This document shows positions 13,975 through 20,430 of a stretch of 20,430 nucleotides of DNA, in pieces. The stretch's first letter is position 1. Every line of letters starts with the position of its first letter. Below the pieces are notes generated by a model. The model was not told the DNA's origin, ran no database searches, and saw only the letters and a program-made list of their open reading frames with translations. The translations under genes and the position numbers were made by a program. The DNA lies in contig CAYTXI010000041.1 of NCBI GenBank assembly GCA_964441935.1, positions 1 to 20,430 on the forward strand, written 5' to 3'. The DNA comes from JBBDMC01 sp964441935 (GTDB taxonomy: Bacteria; Pseudomonadota; Alphaproteobacteria; Rhizobiales; Kaistiaceae).

Positions 13975-14679
13975 TCAGATGGTAATCCGCAGAATCTGAT
14001 AGAGACCGCGGAACATCGTGCGTTTGCTGCGTTCGGCGACAACGAGATCCGGCGGCATCCACCGCTCAAGCTCGCCTTCCCAAAGATCGAGCGCATAGGG
14101 CTCCAGGCCGCGCAGCACGCCCTTCATCAACCAGAACAACGGATTTAACGCCTTCGGCCGGTGGTAATCGACGATCACGAGTTGTCCGCCAGGCCTGACG
14201 ACCCTCAGCGCCTCGGCCACGGTGGCGCGTCGCACCTCTTCGGGCTGCTCGTGCAGGAGGAAGAACAGCAATGCGCGGTCGTAGCTTGCAGAAAGAGCCC
14301 GCAGGCAGGCGCTATCCTCGTTGATCAGCGAGACCCGCCGATCCCGGGGGAGCTTCCTGCGTAGATTGCGTAATTGGATCGGCAGGATGTCGACGACGTC
14401 GAGATTGCCACGGGCGTCCAGTCGCCCGAGTAGCCGCTCCGTGAGATCGCCGTACACGCACGCGATCTGCAATGTCCGTCCAGGAAGGCGCTCGCCGAGC
14501 GCGTCGAGCGCGGCCTCGCGCAGCCTCGTGAAATTGCCCCACAGAATCAGGTTGACCAGCCACTGCCGCTCGAAGACCTGCACGGCGCGTGGATGAAGGT
14601 AGGCCCACCAATAAGCTTCGGAGAGGTAGGACGGCACGGCGACTTCATCAGCCTGGATCGAATGCGCGTCGCCGCTCAT
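13975..14679 (-). CDS. rquA: Rhodoquinone biosynthesis protein RquA
   Basis: A 234-residue protein that converts ubiquinone to rhodoquinone by placing an amino group on the ring; it is methyltransferase-like, and SAM has been reported as the amino donor. Diagnostic stretches are AYWWAYLHPRAVQVFERQW (22-40), LVNLILWGNF (41-50), the altered SAM motif QIACVYGDLTE (71-81) in place of the usual DxGxGxG, VVDILPIQLRNLR (95-107), LLFFLLHEQP (137-146), VRPGGQLVIVDYHRP (161-175) and LEPYALDLW (192-200). These match RquA of Rhodospirillum rubrum as I recall it rather than UbiE/COQ5. It starts at ATG 14679, is convergent with the cytochrome b gene (47-base gap) and is divergent from ispB, which makes quinone tails. 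Its presence implies use of a low-potential quinone under low oxygen. Confidence 0.9.
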   Translation of the reverse strand: MSGDAHSIQADEVAVPSYLSEAYWWAYLHPRAVQVFERQWLVNLILWGNFTRLREAALDALGERLPGRTLQIACVYGDLTERLLGRLDARGNLDVVDILPIQLRNLRRKLPRDRRVSLINEDSACLRALSASYDRALLFFLLHEQPEEVRRATVAEALRVVRPGGQLVIVDYHRPKALNPLFWLMKGVLRGLEPYALDLWEGELERWMPPDLVVAERSKRTMFRGLYQILRITI

Positions 14680-15115
14680 CTGTCACTCTGGGTTGTGGAT
14701 GGCACTCGATCAGGCGCCGACCCAAGCTTCGTCCAATAATACTGCATCCAACCGGGTCGCCCGCAACCCTCGCTTTTGCGGCTCCTGGTTACCGCGTCTC
14801 GAGGCCTTAGGAAAGGGATGCGGTGTTGGCGCACCCGGCCATCACGCCGACGCCAATTGACGCAGGCTCGCTCCGACCGTTGCTCTCCCGTGCGCACGCC
14901 TTCTTGGATCTCACGACCTCGGACAAGCACGGCTAGCCGTCACGAGGCCGCAAGCGTCGCCGATAGAGCCTGAGATCGAAGCGCATCGCGCACGGCGTGC
15001 AGGCCTTCGACCTCGACACAAAGTGACACACCGTTGATGCCGACCCGCCCTTGTTCGCTTCAGTCGGCCACCCTATTGTGAACCCCCCCCGGGTGGTGGA
15101 GCGAGGAGCAGGTTC
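14680..15115. other. Divergent intergenic region rquA / ispB
   Basis: A 436-base gap with no convincing gene or RNA. On the minus strand TATTAT (14741-14736) is a possible -10 for rquA, with TTGCGG (14766-14761) 19 bases upstream. The TTGCGG bases also form one arm of an inverted repeat, CCGCAA-N9-TTGCGG (14761-14781). A plus-strand promoter for ispB is listed separately. The middle of the gap (about 14790-15040) shows nothing I can interpret. Confidence 0.6.
15051..15079 (+). promoter_or_regulatory. Candidate promoter of ispB
   Basis: TTGTTC (15051-15056) and TATTGT (15074-15079) are separated by 17 bases and lie 37 bases before the GTG start of ispB. Confidence 0.5.
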
Positions 15116-16135
15116 GTGGGTGTCGTCGTACCCCTCGACGAGAGGGAATTTCAGTCGGGCGCAGGTATCGAACCGCTCGTTCGGCTGACGCGGGACCACA
15201 TGGAGCGGGTCAATGCGCTCATCCTGTCGCGGGTCACCTCGAACGTGACGCTCATTCCCGAAATCGCGCGCCATCTGATCGATTCGGGCGGCAAACGGTT
15301 GCGGCCCATGCTGACCATCGCTGCGGCCCAGATGTGCGGCTACGAAGGTGACGGTCATGTCAAGCTCGCGGCCGGCATCGAATTCATGCACACGGCCACC
15401 CTCCTCCACGACGATGTCGTCGACGAGAGTGAGCTCAGGCGCGGCAAATCAGCGGCGCGGATAGTCTGGGGCAACCAGGCGACGGTTCTGGTCGGCGATT
15501 TTTTGCTCGGCCAAGCGTTCAAGATGATGGTCGAGGTCGGCTCACTCGAAGCGCTGGAGATTCTGTCCAGCGCCGCAGCCACCATCGCGGAGGGCGAAGT
15601 CATGCAGCTCCGCGTCGCCAAGAACACGGCAACCACCGAAGACGCGTACCTCGCGGTCATCCACAACAAGACCGCGGCACTATTTTCGGCCGCGACGGAA
15701 GTCGGGCCGGTGCTCGCGGGCGGCGACTCATCGGAGCGCGCCGCCTTCCGCTCGTACGGCGTCAATCTTGGCCTCGCCTTCCAGCTCATCGACGATGCGC
15801 TCGACTACGACGGCGACGCCCACGACCTCGGCAAGCGGGTCGGCGACGATTTCCGCGAGGGCAAAATCACGCTGCCAGTGGTGCTCTCGTACCGCCGCGG
15901 CAGTGACGCCGACCGGGCGTTTTGGACGCGGGTCATGCAGGACGGCGCCATCGGGGATGGCGACCTGCAACACGCCATCGCCCTCATGCGCCGCCACCGG
16001 GCGATCGAGGACACGATCGCCCGCGCGCGGCATTTCGGCTCCGTGGCGCGCGACGCGCTGGCGCCATTCGCCGACTCGCCCCATAAGGCGGCATTGCTCG
16101 ATGCGGTCGATTTCTGCATCGGTCGCGTTCATTGA
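15116..16135 (+). CDS. ispB: Long-chain polyprenyl diphosphate synthase (quinone side chain)
   Basis: A 339-residue trans-polyprenyl synthase that extends farnesyl diphosphate with isopentenyl diphosphate to make the isoprenoid tail of ubiquinone and rhodoquinone. Motifs are GGKRLRP (58-64), the first aspartate-rich motif LLHDDVVDE (96-104), RRGK after it, and the second FQLIDDALDY (222-231). The residues four and five positions before the first motif are small (A94, T95), as in long-chain enzymes such as E. coli IspB. GTG 15116 is the start, with GAGGAG eight bases upstream. It is divergent from rquA. The exact tail length (octa-, nona- or decaprenyl) cannot be read. Confidence 0.94.
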   Translation: MGVVVPLDEREFQSGAGIEPLVRLTRDHMERVNALILSRVTSNVTLIPEIARHLIDSGGKRLRPMLTIAAAQMCGYEGDGHVKLAAGIEFMHTATLLHDDVVDESELRRGKSAARIVWGNQATVLVGDFLLGQAFKMMVEVGSLEALEILSSAAATIAEGEVMQLRVAKNTATTEDAYLAVIHNKTAALFSAATEVGPVLAGGDSSERAAFRSYGVNLGLAFQLIDDALDYDGDAHDLGKRVGDDFREGKITLPVVLSYRRGSDADRAFWTRVMQDGAIGDGDLQHAIALMRRHRAIEDTIARARHFGSVARDALAPFADSPHKAALLDAVDFCIGRVH

Positions 16136-16228
16136 CCGGTGATCGGGTGCGTGCGAGCGCTTGCTGGCGGTGTCTAAAATCTGCATCTTACGGCACTTGA
16201 CCGCCGCCGGCCCACAGAGAGGCTGAAC

Positions 16229-18181
16229 ATGCCGTTCCCGCGCCGTCTCAGTGCCACAGCTGCTTTGGCAGCCGGGCTCATAGCGGCGACGATGCAGGCG
16301 AACGCAGCCACCGGCAACGGCGAGTTCAACACGTTTGCGGGCAACTACCTCGCCGGGCGCAGCGCCGACCTTGTCAGCGACATCGACGCCGCGGTGACCT
16401 TCTACGGGAACGCCCTCGACGTCGATCCTGACAATCCCGGGTTGGCAGAGCGGCTGCTGCTCTTGAGCCTCGCCAATGGCGACATCGAACGCGGGTTCGA
16501 ACTGTCGGAGGAACTGGCGGCGCTCGATAGTACGAACCCGATCGCGGCACTGGCGCTGGCAGTGCGGGCGGTCAAGCAAGGCAATCTCGACACGGTCGAA
16601 GAAGACCTGAGCCGCGTCGCGCCCGCGCCGCTGGCCACGTTGAGCGCCGGCCTCATTACCGCGTGGGCCGCGTTCGGCCAAGGCGAACTGGAGCACGCGT
16701 TGGCGACGATCGACGCGCTGGAAGGGCCGAACTGGTACGACATCTTCAAGGCGTACATCAGCGCTTTGATGCTCGACGCAGCCGGCCGCACAGCAGACGC
16801 GATCGAAGCGATCAGCAAAGCCTACGAGACCGACACCGCGGCGTTGAAGATCGTCGACGGCTACGCGCGCATCCTGGCGCGGGCGGGGCGGACGGACGAA
16901 GCGATCAAGGCGCTTACCGACTTCGGTGGCGAGGCGCCGCTGCACCCGATAATCAAGGCCCTCAAAACACAGATCGAGTCGGGCGAGATGCCGCCGCCCA
17001 CAGCGGGCACCGCCAAGGAGGGCGTGGCGGAGACGCTCTACGGGCTCGGCACGGCGATCGGAACCGAGGAGGGCCCGGAGCTTTCGGCGGCCTACCTACA
17101 GCTTTCCACTTACCTCGACGCCGAGTCGCATCTGGCGACGATGGCGCTCGGAGACCTCTTCCAGGAGGCCGAGCGCTGCGACGAGGCGATCGCATTCTAC
17201 GACAGCGTGCCGGAGAGCGCCCCCCTCAGGCGCAACGCCGACATTCAGATCGGCCGGTGTCTCGACACACTTGGACGGCCGGACGACGCGATCCAGTCCA
17301 TCGCCAAGGTGGTCGACGCCAACCCGAGCGACTTTGAGGCGGCTGTGGAACTCGGCAACGTCTTTCGCGGCGACAGCCGCTTCGCCGAGGCCGCCGAGGC
17401 GTACAGCCGCGGCATCGCCGCGCTCGACGACCCGGCGGCCGCCGGCTGGACGATCTTCTACTTCCGCGGCGTGGCCTACGAGCGATCCAAGCGCTGGGAC
17501 GACGCCGAAGCCGACTTCCGACAGGCGCTCGAACTCAGCCCGAAGCAGCCGCACGTGCTCAACTATCTTGGCTACTCATGGGTCGACATGGGCCTGCATC
17601 TCGAAGAAGCGCTCGACATGATCAAGACGGCGGTCGAGCTGCGACCGAACGACGGCTATATCGTCGACAGCCTCGGCTGGGCCTACTACCGGCTCGCCCG
17701 TTACGACGAGGCGGTCACGGAGCTGGAGCGCGCGATCGAGCTGAAGCCCGAAGACCCGACCATCAACGATCATCTCGGCGACGCCTATTGGCGGGTCGGC
17801 CGCAAGCGGGAGGCCCTGTTCCAGTGGACGCACGCGCGCGACCTCGATCCGGACGCGGACCAACTACCGAAGATCCTTACGAAACTTGAACACGGCCTCG
17901 ACGGCCAGCCGGAAGCGACGAACGAAGAAGAGCCCGCCGAGGAAGCCGGGGCGTCGGACGAGGCGGGGGTCGAGATCTCGGCAGTCAACCCCGAAAGCGA
18001 AGCCGGGCCGACTTCAGTGATGGTAGAGCCCGGCGACAGCTTGTGGTCGATAGCCGATCGGGTGTACGGTAGTGCCACTCTGTACCTTCGGATCTACGAG
18101 GCCAATCGCGACCGGATCAGCAATCCTGACCTGATCTTCCCGGGAACGACGTTGAACGTACCGGCCGCGACAGAGAACTGA
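16229..18181 (+). CDS. Secreted TPR protein with C-terminal LysM domain
   Basis: A 650-residue protein with a signal peptide (about 1-26, MQANA-A). Most of it is tetratricopeptide helical repeats; clear units include the stretch from about 405 to 560 (AYSRGIAALDDP, FRQALELSPKQPHVLNYLGYS, DSLGWAYYRLARYDEAVTEL, INDHLGDAYWRVGRKREA). An acidic linker (about 565-595) leads to a LysM domain (598-646: EPGDSLWSIADRVYGS...IYEANRDRISNPDLIFPGTTLNVP), which in other proteins binds peptidoglycan. The product is therefore probably a periplasmic or outer-membrane protein holding partners near the cell wall. GAGAGG six to seven bases before ATG 16229 supports the start. It lies between ispB and ispE, 93 bases after ispB. 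Confidence 0.88.
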   Translation: MPFPRRLSATAALAAGLIAATMQANAATGNGEFNTFAGNYLAGRSADLVSDIDAAVTFYGNALDVDPDNPGLAERLLLLSLANGDIERGFELSEELAALDSTNPIAALALAVRAVKQGNLDTVEEDLSRVAPAPLATLSAGLITAWAAFGQGELEHALATIDALEGPNWYDIFKAYISALMLDAAGRTADAIEAISKAYETDTAALKIVDGYARILARAGRTDEAIKALTDFGGEAPLHPIIKALKTQIESGEMPPPTAGTAKEGVAETLYGLGTAIGTEEGPELSAAYLQLSTYLDAESHLATMALGDLFQEAERCDEAIAFYDSVPESAPLRRNADIQIGRCLDTLGRPDDAIQSIAKVVDANPSDFEAAVELGNVFRGDSRFAEAAEAYSRGIAALDDPAAAGWTIFYFRGVAYERSKRWDDAEADFRQALELSPKQPHVLNYLGYSWVDMGLHLEEALDMIKTAVELRPNDGYIVDSLGWAYYRLARYDEAVTELERAIELKPEDPTINDHLGDAYWRVGRKREALFQWTHARDLDPDADQLPKILTKLEHGLDGQPEATNEEEPAEEAGASDEAGVEISAVNPESEAGPTSVMVEPGDSLWSIADRVYGSATLYLRIYEANRDRISNPDLIFPGTTLNVPAATEN

Positions 18182-18236
18182 TGCAGGGGACTGAGAAAGA
18201 GAGCGGCGTAGTGCACAGAGTACGAGTGACAGTCGC

Positions 18237-19163
18237 GTGGACCAGTTCGCTGAAGCGCTGGAGATGGCGATAGGCGGCACTCGCCGCACCGAACTCGCAG
18301 GCGCCAAGATAAACCTGGCTCTCCATGTCGGTGCCCGACGGAGCGACGGGTATCACCTTCTCGAAAGCATGGTGGTGTTCGCGGATTTCGGCGACGCCCT
18401 GACCGCGGCGCCGGCGTCAAACAGCCATGCCGAGGTGACCGTCAAGGGGCCATTCGCCCGCGACCTCGTCGCGACCACCGAGCCGGGAGAAAATCTCGCC
18501 ATTCGCGCAGCAGAGGCGCTGGCCATGGAGGCCGGCTTCAGTAGCGCCAGGCAGACGCGGCTGGTGCTCAACAAGCGGCTGCCGGTGGCCGCCGGTCTCG
18601 GCGGCGGCTCCGCAGACGCGGCGGCGACCCTGAGGCTGCTCGATCGCCAATGGGGGCTCGGCTTCGGCACACCGGGGCTGGTGCGGATCGGTCAGAGGCT
18701 CGGTGCCGACGTGCCGATGTGCCTGACCTCGCAGCCGCTGTTCGCCGAAGGGATCGGCGAGCGTATCAGGCCGATATTCGGAATTCCGCGGCTGCCGATC
18801 GTTCTTGCCTCGCCCCCGGTGCAGCTTTCGACCAGCGACGTGTTCGCGGCGCTCGACGAGGAGACGCGTTCGCCGCTGCCGCCGCTGCCCGGGAAATTCT
18901 CCTATCCGCTTGACCTGGTCTTCTGGCTAAGACAGACGCGCAACGACCTCAGCGACGCGGCGAGCCGCGTATCGAAGCGCGCCCGCGCGGCGGCCAAGGT
19001 GCTCGCACGCGACCGCGACTGCCTGTTCGCCAGGATGTCAGGGTCCGGGCCGGCTGCGTTCGGCATCTTCGCCTCCAACGCGGCGTCAGAACGGGCCGCG
19101 GCGCGCATCCGCGACGCCAAACCGAGCTGGTGGGTGGTCTCGGCGGTCGCCGGAGGGTCGTAG
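18237..19163 (+). CDS. ispE: 4-diphosphocytidyl-2-C-methyl-D-erythritol kinase
   Basis: A 308-residue GHMP-family kinase of the non-mevalonate (MEP) isoprenoid pathway; it phosphorylates the 2-hydroxyl of CDP-ME. The N-terminal AGAKINLALHVGARRSDGYH (21-40) contains the conserved lysine (K24) and the GYH motif, PVAAGLGGGSADAA (116-129) is the ATP-binding loop, LGADVP (155-160) carries the catalytic aspartate (D158), and MSGSGPAAFGIF is the third GHMP motif. GTG 18237 is used as start but lacks a good ribosome site; ATG 18264 would also leave the domain intact. It feeds the same isoprenoid supply that ispB uses, two genes upstream. Confidence 0.94.
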   Translation: MDQFAEALEMAIGGTRRTELAGAKINLALHVGARRSDGYHLLESMVVFADFGDALTAAPASNSHAEVTVKGPFARDLVATTEPGENLAIRAAEALAMEAGFSSARQTRLVLNKRLPVAAGLGGGSADAAATLRLLDRQWGLGFGTPGLVRIGQRLGADVPMCLTSQPLFAEGIGERIRPIFGIPRLPIVLASPPVQLSTSDVFAALDEETRSPLPPLPGKFSYPLDLVFWLRQTRNDLSDAASRVSKRARAAAKVLARDRDCLFARMSGSGPAAFGIFASNAASERAAARIRDAKPSWWVVSAVAGGS

Positions 19164-19229
19164 CGGGCTCGCCACGTCCGGCACCGGCGGATATACACTC
19201 CCTTGGGTCGCGGCAAGGGAGCCTCTTCC

Positions 19230-19814
19230 GTGGAAGGACAAGACGAACGGCCGTTCATACCGGTGCGGTTCGCGGTGCTGGCCGTTTCCGACTCGCGGTC
19301 TCTCGATGAGGACCGGTCGGGCGCGACGCTGCAGGCGCGAATCGAGGGCGCGGGGCATGTGCTCGCCGACCGAGCGCTGGTCACAGACGATCTCCGCAAG
19401 ATCCGGGCGGCGGTGAAGCGGTGGATCAAGGATCCCAACGTTGACGTCGTGATCACCACCGGAGGAACCGGGTTCACCGGGCGCGATGTGACCCCGGAAG
19501 CGGTCGAGCCGCTATTCGACAAGCGCATGGACGGCTTCTCGGCGGTCTTCCACCGCATCAGCTATGACACGATCGGGACCTCGACCGTGCAGTCGCGGGC
19601 GACGGCGGGCCTTGCCGGCACGACCTTCGTCTTTTGCCTGCCCGGGTCGCCCGGCGCCTGCCGAGACGCATGGGACGGCGTGCTGTCCAAGCAGTTCGAC
19701 TATCGGCGGGATCCCTGCAACTTCGTGGAGATCATGCCGAGGCTGGACGAGCACCTGAAACGAACCAAGGCAAAGATCAAGCCGGCGCGGTCGAAGCGGG
19801 TCGCAAGCCGCTAG
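19230..19814 (+). CDS. moaB: MoaB/Mog-family molybdenum cofactor protein
   Basis: A 194-residue cytoplasmic protein of the MoaB/MogA fold involved in molybdopterin cofactor synthesis, where the family adenylates molybdopterin. Visible motifs are RFAVLAVSDSR (13-23), the nucleotide-binding VVITTGGTGFTGRDVTPEA (73-91) and FCLPGSPGACRDAWD. GTG 19230 is preferred because AAGGGAG precedes it by nine bases; a TTG at 19203 is possible but would include that ribosome site. It follows ispE on the same strand after 66 bases. Whether it acts like MogA or like the less well-defined E. coli MoaB cannot be decided from sequence. Confidence 0.92.
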   Translation: MEGQDERPFIPVRFAVLAVSDSRSLDEDRSGATLQARIEGAGHVLADRALVTDDLRKIRAAVKRWIKDPNVDVVITTGGTGFTGRDVTPEAVEPLFDKRMDGFSAVFHRISYDTIGTSTVQSRATAGLAGTTFVFCLPGSPGACRDAWDGVLSKQFDYRRDPCNFVEIMPRLDEHLKRTKAKIKPARSKRVASR

Positions 19815-19855
19815 GGCATCCCCCCTCCCGTTTGTTCGCGGGAGCGAACGGCATT

Positions 19856-19879
19856 CTTTCCCTTCCCAGGGGAGGAAAG
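19856..19879 (+). terminator. Possible hairpin after moaB
   Basis: CTTTCC pairs with GGAAAG around an inner CCC/GGG stem with one bulge, 42 bases after the moaB stop. No T-run follows directly, so termination is uncertain. Confidence 0.3.
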
Positions 19880-19898
19880 ATCTGGTGGAGCTCATTTT

Positions 19899-19913
19899 GT
19901 TCTTGATTTGTTC
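19899..19913 (+). promoter_or_regulatory. LexA (SOS) box, alphaproteobacterial type
   Basis: GTTC-TTGATTT-GTTC matches the direct-repeat LexA site GTTC-N7-GTTC used by alphaproteobacteria. It lies 25 bases before the radical SAM start codon and overlaps a possible -35 (TTGATT). A further GTTC occurs at 19935. Confidence 0.6.
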
Positions 19914-19938
19914 CCATAGGGTCGCTAGGAATTTGTTC

Positions 19939-20430
19939 ATGGCCCTTGCTCGCCCCCTCACCCAGGCCCAGCGTACGGACGATCTTGCCGGGGTGCGCAT
20001 CGAGCCCCGCCGCCGGCGCGGTCGCGGGGCCGAGACCAACCGCAGCGGCCGGTTCGAGCCGGTATCGCGGTATCTCGACGACGATGGCTGGGGTACGCTC
20101 GACGTCCTGCCCCCGCTCAGGACCGAGGTCCAGGTCGAGCAGGCGCGCAAGATCGTCACGCGGAACGAGTCACCGGACATCTCCTTCGACCGGTCGATCA
20201 ACCCCTATCGTGGCTGCGAGCACGGGTGCGTCTACTGCTTCGCACGGCCGACGCACGCCTATATGGGCTTGTCGCCGGGGATCGATTTCGAAACCAAGTT
20301 GTTCGCAAAACCGAACGCGGCGCGGCTGCTCGAGAAGGAGCTCGCCCGGCGCGACTACCGGGCAAGGACGCTGGCGATCGGAACCACCACGGACCCCTAT
20401 CAGCCGATCGAGAGACGCTACCGGATAATG
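19939..20430 (+). CDS. Radical SAM protein, PA0069/SplB-like family, N-terminal part (cut by window edge)
   Basis: The first 164 residues of a radical SAM enzyme run open to the window end. The cluster motif CEHGCVYC (Cys93, Cys97, Cys100) binds the 4Fe-4S cluster that cleaves SAM; it is embedded in DRSINPYRGCEHGCVYCFAR, and IGTTTDPYQPIE follows, both typical of the COG1533 (SplB-related) PA0069 group. The N terminus is arginine-rich (RRRRGRG, 24-30). ATG 19939 has AGGA eight bases upstream. A LexA-type box sits 25 bases before it, suggesting induction by DNA damage and a repair role, which is inference. The relation to spore photoproduct lyase is distant. Confidence 0.9.
   Translation, partial: MALARPLTQAQRTDDLAGVRIEPRRRRGRGAETNRSGRFEPVSRYLDDDGWGTLDVLPPLRTEVQVEQARKIVTRNESPDISFDRSINPYRGCEHGCVYCFARPTHAYMGLSPGIDFETKLFAKPNAARLLEKELARRDYRARTLAIGTTTDPYQPIERRYRIM

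Noticed and set aside
13975..14679. UbiE/COQ5-type quinone C-methyltransferase
   Set aside because: The usual DxGxGxG SAM motif is replaced by ACVYGD, and YWWAYLHP, ERQWLVNLILWGNF and FFLLHEQP are RquA hallmarks.
15728..16945. Minus-strand open frame (405 codons) across the ispB/TPR junction
   Set aside because: It covers parts of two well-supported plus-strand genes and has a compositionally biased, motif-free translation.
1..20430. CRISPR array, tRNA/rRNA genes, insertion sequence or phage genes
   Set aside because: I found no regularly spaced direct repeats, no cloverleaf or rRNA-like stretch, and no transposase, integrase or phage structural motif on either strand by reading alone.

Overview
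The window is about 20.4 kb of GC-rich DNA. Gene content points to an alphaproteobacterium, probably Rhodospirillales-like: an IspB-type quinone-tail synthase, RquA (rhodoquinone synthesis), a DUF2007/TrmN6/S49-peptidase/glyQ gene string, and a LexA box of the alphaproteobacterial GTTC-N7-GTTC type. I see no tRNA, rRNA, CRISPR array, transposase or phage gene.

Layout. (a) 1-2416, minus strand: a compact housekeeping string read leftward as DUF2007 protein, TrmN6-like methyltransferase, S49 peptidase, small membrane protein and glyQ (cut by the edge). (b) 2730-5901, plus strand: a long-chain acyl-CoA ligase and a PlsC-type acyltransferase, preceded by two matching palindromes. (c) 6070-9793, minus strand: a secreted Ig-like protein, a small secreted protein, a NapC/NirT tetraheme cytochrome and a diheme cytochrome c. 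(d) 10250-13927, plus strand: a pentaheme cytochrome with EF-hand-like loops, a nine-CxxCH member of the octaheme tetrathionate reductase (OTR) family with a C-terminal membrane anchor, and an overlapping cytochrome b. (e) 13975-14679, minus strand: rquA. (f) 15116-20430, plus strand: ispB, a TPR-LysM protein, ispE, moaB and a radical SAM gene cut by the right edge.

The most notable part is 6070-14679. It encodes about 20 c-type haems in four proteins, two candidate quinol-oxidising membrane proteins (NapC-like and cytochrome b) and the enzyme that makes rhodoquinone. My reading, which is inference, is an anaerobic respiratory chain in which low-potential rhodoquinol feeds an OTR-type periplasmic reductase; its substrate is unknown (tetrathionate, nitrite and hydroxylamine are known for the family). 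An FNR-type site at ideal class II spacing sits before the two secreted-protein genes and fits anaerobic control.

The segment from about 2417 to 15115 looks like an accessory block placed between DUF2007 and ispB, which I recall as neighbours in related genomes. Inside it are a decayed partial copy of the Ig-like gene (about 9997-10143) and a 64-bp dispersed repeat (2454-2517 and 9933-9996).
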